Shown: in pieces, positions 1-9,780 of the stretch | How the letters are laid out: every line of letters begins with the position of its first letter | Numbering within the stretch: the stretch's first letter is position 1 | Assembly: GCA_001179505.1 (NCBI GenBank) | Contig: CDMY01000696.1 | Location: forward strand, 1 to 29,199 | Direction: 5' to 3' | Length of the DNA: 29,199 bases | DNA from: Vitrella brassicaformis | Lineage: Eukaryota; Sar; Vitrellaceae | Program-made: the position numbers and the translations under genes | The notes under the pieces: generated by a model | What the model was told of the DNA's origin: nothing | Seen by the model: the letters and a program-made list of their open reading frames with translations, nothing else | The model's database searches: none

Positions 1-1325
1 GAAGTGACCACCATCTACACCATGGACGAGGGCGTGCAGGCCGGGGAGGGCCTCCATGCGGAAGGCCTCCCGGTGCTGTATGACCAGGCCCAGCTGGTGC
101 GCATGCTGAGCGAGGGGCTGGAGAAAGAACTGCCCAAAGACGCATCGCTGATATCACTTGGCGCGAGCAAGTCGGTGTGGGGGAAGTTGTGGGTGGCGGC
201 CGAGAACACCTTCACGATTTGGGGGACAGTTGTCGTTCTGATTCTCACGCGCATCAAGGAGATCGGTTTGAAGCAGGCCCTCACTGCCGAAGAGCCCTAC
301 GGAGAGGTGAGCAGCACACACAGGACAGCAATGCACACACTGCACACACAGCAGGCTGCCCCTCATTCTGTTGCTCCCTTTCCTGTCAGTTGCCCTTGGG
401 TGGCCTGGGCACGTTCCGCATCAGCGCATCCCTCTCGGTCTTCCTGCGGGACATATTCACCGAAACGGGCGTCAACTGGGGCTTCCAAACCCTGTACGTG
501 CCGTCCATCATCCCCTTTGTCCTCGTCTCCCTCCTCACCATGCTGCTGCACCGCAAACGGCTGCAGGCGTCACCATGGAGGATATTCACCGAGACCGCCA
601 TGCGCCTCAAGACACCTGTCATCGCACTGTGTGGTGCCTTGTCGCTGGTGAATCTGCTGCAGAGGGCGCCAGAGGGGCGCGATTCGCCAGCCACGACGGT
701 GGGCCAGACGCTGTCTGCCGCTCTGGGTGTCGGCTGGGTGGTCATCGCACCCATACTCGGAGCTCTCGGCAGCTTCTTCTCTGGGAGCACCACGGTGAGT
801 TGGTGAGGCATGCGTGGAAAGACGATACTTGAATCAATGGCTGGTCTTGGTTTTCCTTAATCAGGTGGCGAATCTGACGTTTGGTGATATCCAACGAGTG
901 GCGGCCGAAGATCTGGTGAGTGGGCTGAGATGACTAGAGATGGCGTGCTCTCGTGTTGCTGACCTGACTGTTGGTCTTGTTGGTCTGTCAGGAAATGTCC
1001 ACGACATCATTCCTGGCCCTGCAGTCCATGGGTGCCGCACTGGGCAACATGGTGGGTGAGAGGTTCAAGAGACAGAAAACGATCATTCCTGCGCGTCTTC
1101 ACTTCCCCTGTGTTTGCTGTCTGTCTGTCTGTCTGCCTGTCTGTCTGTCAGATCTGCATCCACAACATCCTGTCTGCAAGGACGGTGTTGGGCGTGGAGG
1201 AGCCCGAGGGCGTCTTCATCAAGAAGACGGCCCTCCCAGCGCTTGTCTACTACGTCATCGGCACAGCACTCGGTGCGCTCCTGATCTTCACCACTGCCTG
1301 GTGGGGAGCCGTCGACGTCGCGTGA
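1..1325 (+). CDS. L-lactate permease family transporter, C-terminal part (5' end outside window)
   Basis: Membrane transporter of the LctP family (TC 2.A.14), whose bacterial members carry L-lactate or glycolate with protons. Five exons are seen: 1-306, 390-794, 865-915, 992-1051 and 1152-1325, all joined in phase 0 with GT-AG introns, stop TGA at 1323-1325. About 331 residues are visible of a family length near 550. Recognition rests on the C-terminal signature: SGSTTVANLTFGDIQ, then ALQSMGAALGNM, then ICIHNILSARTVLG. This is the order found in bacterial LctP proteins (a Ser/Gly/Thr-rich loop, an ALQ-x-GxxxGNM helix, then the IxxHNI segment). Several hydrophobic segments are visible (for example VVVLILT, VLVSLLTMLL, WVVIAPILGALGSFF) and the protein ends in a last transmembrane helix and VDVA. 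The spliced structure shows a genuine nuclear gene, not bacterial contamination. The true start lies upstream of the window. Substrate is inferred from the family only. Confidence 0.85.
1117..1150 (+). repeat. CTGT microsatellite forming a 3' splice site
   Basis: A run of CTGT units with one CTGC interruption occupies the end of the last intron (1052-1151) of the lactate permease gene. It runs directly into the CAG acceptor before exon 1152-1325, so the repeat supplies the pyrimidine-rich tract. Confidence 0.85.
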
Positions 1326-2176
1326 GAGAGACTTCTACTGGCTGGGCCATCCATCTTTTTGGCCTCTCTGATGACAGACATCGTCTGCCGCATTTATACA
1401 TACACACACACGTGTGGTTTCCGGTCGTGGTGTGATGGATGTCCGTTATGGTGCCTTTTTGGGAGGGGAGGGGAGTGAGTGTTGATTCGCTATCGCGATA
1501 GCCTGCAGTGTCTTGGTTACTTACATTCATGTGGTGCAGTCAGTGTGGTGTGTTTTATAGCCAGGCAGGGAGGTAGATCGATCCGTGTCGGTCTGTCAGC
1601 TCCCGACGAGGCAGTCGTCCCTTTATGGAGCTGCGCTGTGCGGGAGCAGAGGGCGGCGGACACCATTAGGCAGGCCACGTTTTTGCGGCCGGTTTCTAGT
1701 AGGCAAGAAGGAAGACGGCTGGCTGGCCTCACATTCCTTTGGATGTGTAAGGCAGGAGGATCTGGTGGGACATGCAGGAGTGGTCCGTCATGAACACATA
1801 CATGGATGGATGGAATCGTTGGTCGATCATTGCTGCCGGCACATATCGATGGAGCCATCTCAGTGGCTCGCTCAGCACGTTGGTTGATGCGCATGAAAAG
1901 ACCATGCAATAGATTCATGCAGTCATTCCATTGTACTCAACTGACTGGCTGGTGTGTTGGTCTTGGCCGTCTAATCCGAAAAGAGAGCCCCTCCGCAGGG
2001 ACGGTGAGGGCCGCCGTTGCCCCTGCATCACAGAGAGCACCAAGTGACGCATTATGTGCCTGCGAGTCTGTATGTGTGGGTGTCTGAATGCCTACCACAC
2101 AGGTCCCCAAAGCTGTGCCCACTTGTCCGCCTGGTACTGGCGGAGACCGTACAGCTCCAGCCAAATGTTACCAGAC
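1326..2176. other. Spacer between convergent genes, no gene recognised
   Basis: This stretch separates the lactate permease stop from the stop of the repeat-protein gene on the other strand, so it should hold both 3' untranslated regions. Open frames here lack family signatures and splice-consistent neighbours. It contains a perfect 14-bp palindrome at 1489-1502 (GCTATCGCGATAGC) and short GT-rich and GGAT-like patches. Nothing else is supported. Confidence 0.5.
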
Positions 2177-2705
2177 TCAGCAAACTGAGCACCACACACA
2201 TCTGTCTCTCGTCTGAGGTCTCTTTGGCTGGCTGCGGGGCCTCACCACTCTGGGACTGCCACCGAATCCCTTCCCCTGAGGCGTGAAAGCACACCGACCG
2301 GCCTCCTCGTACTTGCGGGCCTTCTCCGACAAACGATGGGAGTGGAGCGAATACAGCCGCTCGTGAACCGATCCCTGACAGCCACAGAGAGACACGTGGT
2401 CCACAAGCACTTGTCAAGCAGCAGCCATGCAGGCCACGCCTTGTCTGCTGACCCTGGAGAGCCGAGCAGAGTTCTTGTTGATTCGGGGCGAGTACGTCTC
2501 CTCCTTGTTCACCGGTGCCTCCTTGGGGCCTTTGCTGGCGAGTCCGTACAGGCGCTCGTGGATTGGTTCTGCAGTGACGGACACAGAGGGCGGCACTCAC
2601 TTTCCCCCTCTCCCCTTCCCCTCCCAATGTCGAGAGAAGCTCACCACTTCGTTGCAGCCTGGCGCTGGCCTTGTTGATCACGGGACGAAATGTGAGCTGT
2701 GCCAT
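2177..2705 (-). CDS. Small tandem-repeat protein (INKxSARL / HERLY motifs)
   Basis: Predicted 124-residue protein on the minus strand in three exons: 2705-2645, 2568-2453 and 2374-2177, with phases 1 and 0 that agree at both junctions. The sequence is built from a repeat of roughly 40 residues. Unit 1 holds FRPVINKASARL and IHERLYGL; unit 2 holds YSPRINKNSARL and VHERLYSL, followed by a charged helix-like SEKARKYEEAG; a third unit begins with AFTPQ. The pattern resembles the TFKPxINKxS...ERLY modules seen in many large uncharacterised protist proteins, often cytoskeletal or flagellar, but the function is unknown. The start was chosen at the ATG at 2705 because the first repeat begins four residues later; an additional upstream exon cannot be excluded. 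The last 30 residues are not repeat-like and could hide a further intron. Confidence 0.55.
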
Positions 2706-3185
2706 CGAGACCGGTGCAAAGCGGGCGTGAGTTGCTGACAAAAGCTGCTTGAGAAGCGAGCGAAGCGTTTCAAAAAGCCGTAAGAAAGAGTTCCTTAAGT
2801 TCGGCAGAGAAAGGGCCAGAAAACTCGTTGGAAACCTATGACGATGCTGATTGAGGCGATTATACGTTGATGCGACGACGATAAGAGTGGACTTTTTCGC
2901 GTGCGAGCTCCAATGGGGGCTATGGGGGCCTTTTCTTGGGAGCCTGGCCAATTTCGACTGGCGAACTGGCCAAACCGTCTGGTGCCGCCATCAGCGTCGA
3001 CAATGGTGCACAAGAACGACGTCGCCCGACGAGGGGCTACGTCATTGAATGTGAATGTGTTGCTCAGGCTGTCTCCTCACTGGCTGACTCAGTCTGGCAG
3101 CAGTGCTTGCCGTTTCACATCCACATTCGCATTCAAGAAGGCACGAATTCATCGGTCCATCCATATGTATGCCAACGTCGGCAAC
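2706..3185. other. Spacer between two minus-strand genes
   Basis: This interval lies upstream of the repeat-protein start and downstream of the Erv stop, both on the minus strand. It should hold the Erv 3' end and the promoter of the small gene. Open frames on both strands are short and have no recognisable motif. An extra 5' exon of the repeat protein is possible but not supported. Confidence 0.4.
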
Positions 3186-4734
3186 CTATCCAAGAATGCT
3201 TTTTCTCCTGAACCACCATGAGTGCTCCTGAATGACACAGGGCAAAAAGACACACAGCATGGCTCTGTTCCTGCCTGTTCTCTGCCCATTTCGCTGCAGA
3301 CTTACACTTATCTCGAAGACAACGGTGTCCAGAAGGCCGCTGAAGGCGAGGATGCCGCCCAAAGTGGCAAAGCTCTTTGTTACAAACTCCCACAGGTCCC
3401 TTCTCGTCTCATGCACGCGCACCACGAAGGGCGTGAAAGAGTATGAAAGGTGGAGGCCGGGCGATGAGCCCATGGGCGACTCGGCCGGATGAGAGACGTG
3501 CGACGATGCCGGCATGTCCAGGATTTTAGAGCTCTCCAAGACCGACACCTGAAGACGAGAAAGAATGTGCCTTGATGCTTGTGGACGAGAGCATGTTGTG
3601 TACGGGGCAGCGCACCTGATAGGAATGTACGGGGGCCGCTTTGCTCAGGGGGTAATACTCTGTGGGGATGCCTTTGAGGTGGTAGACGTAGCGCATTGGA
3701 GGATACCCACTCGGACCTGGCACACATAAGTACGCCAGCCGGTCAGCATCGTGTCTGTCTCGCTCCTCCTCTGTTTGTGGCCTCACCTATCGGCCCTCTG
3801 TGGAGGTGCCTGTTTGGCTTGTCCGTCAGGGCCACATTGTTGTGCACACTTCCGTCCCCGGGCAGCTCAGGGCCCATTGTCAAGACATCCACCCGATGGC
3901 TGAACGGACACATTCAGCTTTCATAGGCAAGCGCAATCGACAGCTGTGCCAAACTCTCACCTCCAGTTGAGAAATAGCGCCTCTGGCAGCAGCTGGCGTG
4001 AGCCGTGGTAGACCGGCGTGTTCATGCCTGGTGCAGCACCTGTGTCTCGGACAGAGACTGTCAGATGACCTGCCCGCTGCACAAGACGACATGGATGAAG
4101 AGCAATGAGGCCGAATGAATGGACTGAGATCACACTTGTGCACGCGCACCTTCGGAACAAGGAAGAAGACCTCCAGCCGGCACCCATCATAGCTGTTGAG
4201 CCCGTGTGAATCATCAGGCGCATCCAAGGAAAGCTTGAACATCTCTGCGTGCGGCTTGCGCCTCGCCCTGGCCTTCATCCGGCCTGTGCGGCCCCAATGT
4301 ACGTCAGTATGGCTCCCCTTCGGTAGTCGATGGGGCTTGACAAACGACAGCATATTGCTGCGACTCTTAGTGTCGACGGCAGTCAGCTCGAGCACTGCAA
4401 AAGGACAAGTAAGGCGCAGCAGAATCCATGGGTGGGCGGTTCTGCACTGTGGCTGCATCATCTGACGTTCGCAAGGGATGTGTGGGAAGGAAACATTGAG
4501 GAAGATGTCCACCAGCTGCGCCTCCTCATTGACGCCGCTCTCTGCATCTGGAGGCGGCCTGGTGTCGACGACCATCTCTTCCTTCAGATGCACCTCCATG
4601 AAGAAGCCCAGCTCCGAGAAGAAGAGGCTGAGGATGATGGCAGCTGAGAAGAGCGTGAGCACCCCAGAGAACGCGGTGTTGATGCATAGATCAGCTGCAG
4701 GCTTGGTGAAAGAGTCCAGCGCGGAAAGGCCCAT
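3186..4734 (-). CDS. Erv41/Erv46 (ERGIC) family ER-Golgi cargo receptor
   Basis: Predicted 374-residue membrane protein that cycles between ER and Golgi in COPII/COPI vesicles and retrieves or exports cargo. Seven minus-strand exons: 4734-4467, 4394-4134, 4057-3961, 3899-3787, 3716-3616, 3548-3306 and 3227-3186; every junction agrees in phase. Family layout is complete: a short cytosolic N-terminus with ALDSFTK; TM1 near residues 20-42 ending LFFSELGFF; the luminal FPHIPCE segment; the GCRLEV...VPKV block; NWSHRVDVLTMGPELPG, which matches the family N-x-SH...GPxPG motif; YVYHLKGIPTEYYPL with HSYQVSV; and TM2 near 335-357 containing FATLGGILAFSGLLDTVVF. The cytosolic tail is short, aromatic and basic (SWWFRRKSILG). 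The luminal region is short for Erv46 and lacks its Cys-rich central insert, so an Erv41-like role is possible. Intron 1 is 72 nt and stop-free. Confidence 0.85.
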
Positions 4735-5248
4735 CGCGATGTGTCAAAGAAAGAGAGAGGACGGGGGAGATGCAGTGCAGAAGGAGGAGGGGGCCCACGC
4801 AAAAGGCGAGCTAAGCCGAGTCTCCAGGGGCTCCCTTCTTCAAGTTCTCGTCGGAGGATGGCTGAGGCAGATGCTGTCGTCGATGGCCCTCAGTCCCCAC
4901 GCCACTATCACTTCACAGACCGGGCCACGTCTCGGGGGAAGGGGCGGGACGATGGGAAGGTGTTCCGTGATGAGGAACACCTTCCGGCATACCGCTGCAC
5001 TCATTGCATGATGATGAGGACGGATGAGGCGACAGAAAGGCCTATCAGGTGACCAACAGGCAAACGAGGTGTCGCTCTTCTCCCATTCCTGCGTTCTTTG
5101 TCCGTCCCGCTGCAGCCGCGAGTCTCTGGCTTCGTCGAGAAGACAAGCAGTTGAAGATCCATCCACTTGCCCCACGTAGGACAGAAGCAGATGAGTCACA
5201 TGTTGGTTACCGTGTGTGTGTGTTTGTGTGTTTGTGTATTTGGTTCAG
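4735..5248. other. Divergent spacer with possible promoters
   Basis: This region lies between the Erv start (minus strand) and the first supported exon of the plus-strand unknown gene. It should hold both promoters. A TG/TTTG-rich run at 5212-5240 precedes the acceptor used at 5249. One or more 5' exons of the plus-strand gene probably lie here; an ATG at 5190 is a candidate but its donor could not be decided. No TATA-like box stands out. Confidence 0.4.
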
Positions 5249-7983
5249 ATTTTTCTGGCTGCTTGAGCGCCTTCGTCAGCCAACAGTTCCCGGCAAAGCG
5301 GCAGGTCCACTGCCGCCTCCCGTGTGCGCCGGGCCTTATCCGCTGTTCGTCCCCGAGACTATTACCTTCACAAAAGGGAGGCCGAAGAACGTATACTACT
5401 GCGACAGACATGGGTGATCCATATCTCAGAGCACAGAACACACATTCGTCTCGATGCAGTCAGTGATGGTGTGTCTCCAGGCACCTTCGCGTGCTGCGTC
5501 AAGCGAGTCGGCTCCAGTTCACGGACCTCCCAAAGCTGTTCGGCCGCATAGCCCGGGTGAGACGTCAAATGCCGGCTCAGCTGCCTCTCGGCTGCGAGCT
5601 GGAGGAAGACAGGGAAGAGACATTCGGCTGGGGAGGGGCTGTGACGCTCGACATGATAGACCTGGGCAAGACGCTGCGGAGCTTCTTTGGGGGAGATGAG
5701 CCGAGGAACCAGGCCAATTCGGCACCACAGACAGGTGGACATACCACTTCAATGGCGTTCCCTCATCAGTATCCATCTTTGGTATTGATCCAGCCCCTGG
5801 TTCCCCTCAGATGCGTCTCTCACGCCAGAACTCGCCAAAAATCAAGGCTCAGGCCGCCAAACCAGCGACGCACCCTCAGGCGTCCAGCGGTTCCCTCAAG
5901 CTGCCCCGTAACATGCTGCTCATGCGTGCAGCGAAGCCTCTACGCGGAGGTTCTGTCGAGGAGGGCAAAGAAAACCAGGAATGGGTCGGCACAAGGCGAA
6001 GCTCTGCAGCGTAAGACGAGACAAAAGGCACCCGTTCCGTATATACGGCTTTTGCGTGTGCCTTTTCAGCTATTCTGTAACCGACAGCAAGGAGGAGGTT
6101 GCGATGATCCACTTCGAAGATGGGGCGACAAAGGTCATGACGGAGGGCGAGTTGACAAGGGCGTGCAGCACTGCACGAGCGCAGAACTCGACCATTCCCG
6201 TAAGAAAGCCAAGCGCTCGCCTTGCACATGACTTCATTCCCGTGTGTCTCTCTATTCTTAGTGGAGTGACGTGTCTCACATCCAGGCCATTGTCGCACCA
6301 CCCAAGGCATGATCTGAACTCACAGAAGGATGGGCCCGCAAGCATTGTGTACTCACTTGGTTTGCAGGAAAGTCGGTCTATCGTGTATGAGTACAATGCA
6401 TGGCGAAAGCCTTCTGCCGGCCCTCCAGCGTGGGTACGCGAACACGATTTCTCGAGGATACCGCCCCCCAAAGAGGTGAAATATAAGGGGAGGACGCCAG
6501 AATGGCCATACCTGACCTGTTGTTTTCAGGAGCGAGGAGACGCTTTCCAAGTGGTGGATGTCAAGAACATCGTGTCATCGATCCCTCTGTCCATCAATCA
6601 CTTCCTCACCATGTATTCGGCTGTCTTTGTCCGCCCTGATGGCTGCTCACCTGCATTTCTCTCCTTCAGGCATTTCGCTGTGGAGTTGCACAAAGGTGTC
6701 TTCGAGTTTGTGAGGGACCGGCACTCCACTTACTGGCTGATCGGTGCCAAAAAGCTGCGGATCGGCAAGTTTTTTGAGCGCCCGGCCGCGTCAGCGGCAG
6801 TCACGCCCGACCGCATGCCCATTCTGATCAGGTCAGCACAGCAACTTCAATCGATTGCTGTGTGCCTGGGGGGCCTTGGGACCTTCCGCGTTGTTTGATG
6901 TTCAATGCTAGATACTACTCCGAGGACGCTCTGCTGCGCGCATCGATGTCGCCGACATCTGGTAAGTGATGTCGTTTCTGATTGGTCCGCGCTTTTGAGA
7001 ACATGCATGCATTCCCGGCTGTAGGTGCTCGCTTCGAGAAGATGCAGGCAAGAATGCTCGGGCACTATCAAGGCATCAAGGTTGGTGACTGCATATCACA
7101 AACATCTTCTTGTTTTCTGAAGCAGACCTGCATCGCTGTATGCAGGACAAGCTGTCGATCGACTCGTTGCTCATTCGTGAGTACGAGGATCCCCAAGTCG
7201 CGATCCCAGCCTTCGAAGCCACAGACCTCACTGCACTCAAGAAGCACCTGAGAGGTAGCGAATCGCATACTAGCGAAGCTCTCACATTGAGTGACCCGTG
7301 CCGTGTTTCTCTCTGTTTCATCAACAGCATATACGTCGCCACGCGAGGATGTCGCGTCCCCTCCTCCTTACCAACCGTTCCAGAGCGAAGAGAGGCGATT
7401 CCGCCCTTCAGTCCATCCCCCTAGCCCCACCCCTTTCGACTCGCCCCGCAGACGTGCAATCCATGAGGCACTTCAGTGGGCGTCGGGTCAGGGGCGGCTG
7501 ATGGCCTACGAGAAGCAGGGATTCGTCAAGCGGAGGGTGCCCAGTGAGTCGCAGACAGAGGTCGTCGGCAGGCCGTACAAGATGTACAAACGGAGAGGGG
7601 GCGAGCTCTGCTTTCCGTCCAGCGGACACATGTACCCATTCAGGCCAGCCCCTGCACAACCGGCGACACGTGAAGAGCGCCCATCCGTCAGCGAGAGAAA
7701 GATGGACCTGGGTGTTGATCTGTGGCTTCCGGAGTCGTCACGACCGCAGGACTTTGTGCCCCAGCTGCGACTCCGGGTGGTGGAGGTGCCGAGACACAGA
7801 TTCCGGCCCTCTGTGCCTGACTCGCCTCCCAAGCTGCGGAGGCCTGTGTCGTACGGCACTGGCGTCCATGTTTTCCCTGCTGCTGCTGATGGTTGGGTGA
7901 GGAGAGAGAGGGTGCAGAGAAGGTCTATCGGTGACATAAGGAGAGAGACAGCCATGATGCTGGAAGACCTTAACGGCAGGTGA
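5249..7983 (+). CDS. Unrecognised multi-exon gene, 5' end and one junction unresolved
   Basis: I do not recognise this protein. Supported exons: 5249-5413, 5481 to about 5640 or 5734, a following exon ending at 6010, 6070-6199, 6368-6475, 6530-6612, 6670-6831, 6912-6961, 7025-7080, 7146-7254 and 7328-7983 (stop). From 6010 onward all phases agree. The N-terminal part holds FTKGRPKNVYYCDRHG and FTDLPKLFGRI; the middle holds an acidic block (VAMIHFEDGATKVMTEGEL) and VYEYNAWRKPSAG; the C-terminal exon (about 218 residues) is basic and proline-rich, with repeated FRPSV/RFRPS, and ends AMMLEDLNGR. No transmembrane segment or signal peptide is visible. Oddities: the frame changes between 5640 and 5811 (see findings), three consecutive introns (6200-6367, 6476-6529, 6613-6669) are multiples of three without stops, and the donor at 7081 (GTTGGT) is weak. 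The true start is upstream and undetermined. Confidence 0.5.
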
Positions 7984-8035
7984 ATGCGCGTGAGATTCTG
8001 TGTCCATGCGTCCATTTGTCCCTTCATGAACCACC
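7949..8035 (+). repeat. Copy A of a duplicated gene tail (in situ 3' end of the unknown gene)
   Basis: Positions 7949-7995 match 10823-10869 at 42 of 47 bases by eye. The match spans the last codons (AMMLEDLNGR), the TGA stop and the first bases of the 3' untranslated region. A second block at 8021-8035 (CTTCATGAACCACC) matches about 10873-10888 in the same order. This is the copy attached to a credible gene. Confidence 0.7.
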
Positions 8036-8662
8036 GAGATAAGGTGTGCGGAAGATGTGAATAATCCCCCTTCGCGTGGCGCAAAACCGATGGGTCACTA
8101 AATTGGTGCCAGCAGAGACACCGACAGGAGAGATACACGCTGCTCGCTTCTGAGCAGAGCATCCGGTGAGACGCAGAGAAGGAACACACTCAGGCAGAAA
8201 AGAGCACACATACAGGCATAGAGCCCTTCAAGCCGGCAAGATCACGTAGACAAAAAGACAGCAATAGTGAGTGCTGCATGCTTGGCTGCCCCTGGCGGTC
8301 CTATCTGCCGGCTCGTATGCACTCCCGCGCAGCTCAAGACGCCTCCGTACGCAAGCCTACCGCTCACTCTCTCGCTCGCACATGCAATGCAGCCCCCTCT
8401 CAAATGTGTGCATGGCTGTGCATTCAGGCCTGCTGCCCCTCAAGTGCTGCCCGCCACTTCGCCAGCAGCAGGCTGCGGCCGTATCTTTGTGGATGTCTTG
8501 GCCTGCCGTTTGACCTCTTCTCTGCTCTTCGCGACCTGGGACTTGCCGTCGCCCGCACGACACCCGAATATTGCCCAAGATTGCCCACTTCTCACCCTTC
8601 AGCCATCAGCAGTGGGAACTGATGACCTGCACCACACACAGACAGATCAAACATGTCTTCAC

Positions 8663-8687
8663 TGGATGGATGGATGGATGGATGGAT
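8663..8687 (+). repeat. GGAT tetranucleotide microsatellite
   Basis: About six consecutive TGGA/GGAT units lie in the spacer after the unknown gene. Confidence 0.9.
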
Positions 8688-9063
8688 GTGGTGGCTCACT
8701 GACTGACCACATGGCGTCTTGTTGGCCGCCGATGAGCTACCAGCAGCAGCGGCAGATGAGGAGGCCGCCATCACCGAACCAACACGCCTGCAGTGATTGA
8801 TGAGCCGACAAGACACGGAGAGAGGTGCACAGATGTGTCAACGCATTGAGGTGACTGAACGGGTCAGGGAGTGTGTGGCCTCCCTCTCAACTCTGCTATC
8901 TGTCAGCTGAGCGGCCCGCCATCCCACCACATCAGTCGACAGGGCGGCGGTGTGACGGATGACTCCGCTGATTCGCTAAGCCGTTCTCTCAGCCGAATGC
9001 CCCACACTCCCCAATGCACAGCTGTCCGAAAGGAGAAAAGGCCGCCAAGGACTCGTAGGGCTC

Positions 9064-9077
9064 AGGGTTTAAACCCT
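9064..9077. repeat. Palindrome of two head-to-head telomere-type units
   Basis: AGGGTTTAAACCCT is a perfect 14-bp palindrome formed by GGGTTTA and its complement, followed by ACCCT. The unit matches the TTTAGGG telomere repeat type and creates a plant-like telo-box (AAACCCTA) at 9071-9078. It is an isolated occurrence. Confidence 0.6.
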
Positions 9078-9752
9078 ACCCTGTCACCCTCTTCAGCGCC
9101 CTGCCCCACCCCGGGTCTGCCAATTGGCTCCTTGTCAGCCTTGGTCACGGCCCACTGCACGAGATCTGTCAGCTGTCCCCTCTCTCTGTCGGCACACAGG
9201 CGGCTGCTGGCGGCACAGGCAGGTGCGCAATTGAGGCGGACGTCATGCACACGGTGGGCACGTGACACGCCGAGATGATGCATGTGCTGTCTGGACGGTT
9301 GGTGCTTGGATCTGTGTGTGGTGTGCTGCAGACGTCGTGCTGTGTGTGAGGTGCAGAGCGGTGTGACAAAGGAGTGAGGGCACTCCAACAACTGGTACGC
9401 CGAGACAGATGGGCACGTGTGCATAGCGGGACAGGCAGGACTCACACGCACAGATGTCTCCTCTCTCTGTGTGGCGTGTGTCATCTGAACGGATGCAGAT
9501 GGCTGATGGCGATGATATGTGCTGAAGGGAGAAGGATCGGCCGATGAGCCGACGGACGGACTGAACTGAACTGAATCTCTCACTATGTCGCCTTTGGTCG
9601 TATGTGCGTCAATCTCACTGTGTTGTGTTGTGTTGTGGGGCTTTGCGTGTCGGTCGGTCTGGCTGCCACTGTCATCACCTCCTGGCCCTCCACCTCTCAG
9701 CCGTCAGCTGCCATGAGTGCGTCGGCTGATGAGTGGGGGGCGGGGGAAAGAT

Positions 9753-9780
9753 GACAGACAGACAGACAGACAGACAGACA
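9753..9780 (+). repeat. GACA microsatellite (seven units)
   Basis: Seven uninterrupted GACA units lie here, the complement of the CTGT/TGTC repeats found elsewhere in the window. A shorter second run follows at 9928-9949. On the minus strand these produce artefactual SVCLSVCLS open frames. Confidence 0.9.

Noticed and set aside
8267..8800. 177-codon open frame on the plus strand, with overlapping frames in other phases
   Set aside because: Composition follows the local repeats (it runs through the GGAT array as WMDGWMDG), there is no motif, and overlapping frames of similar length are present.
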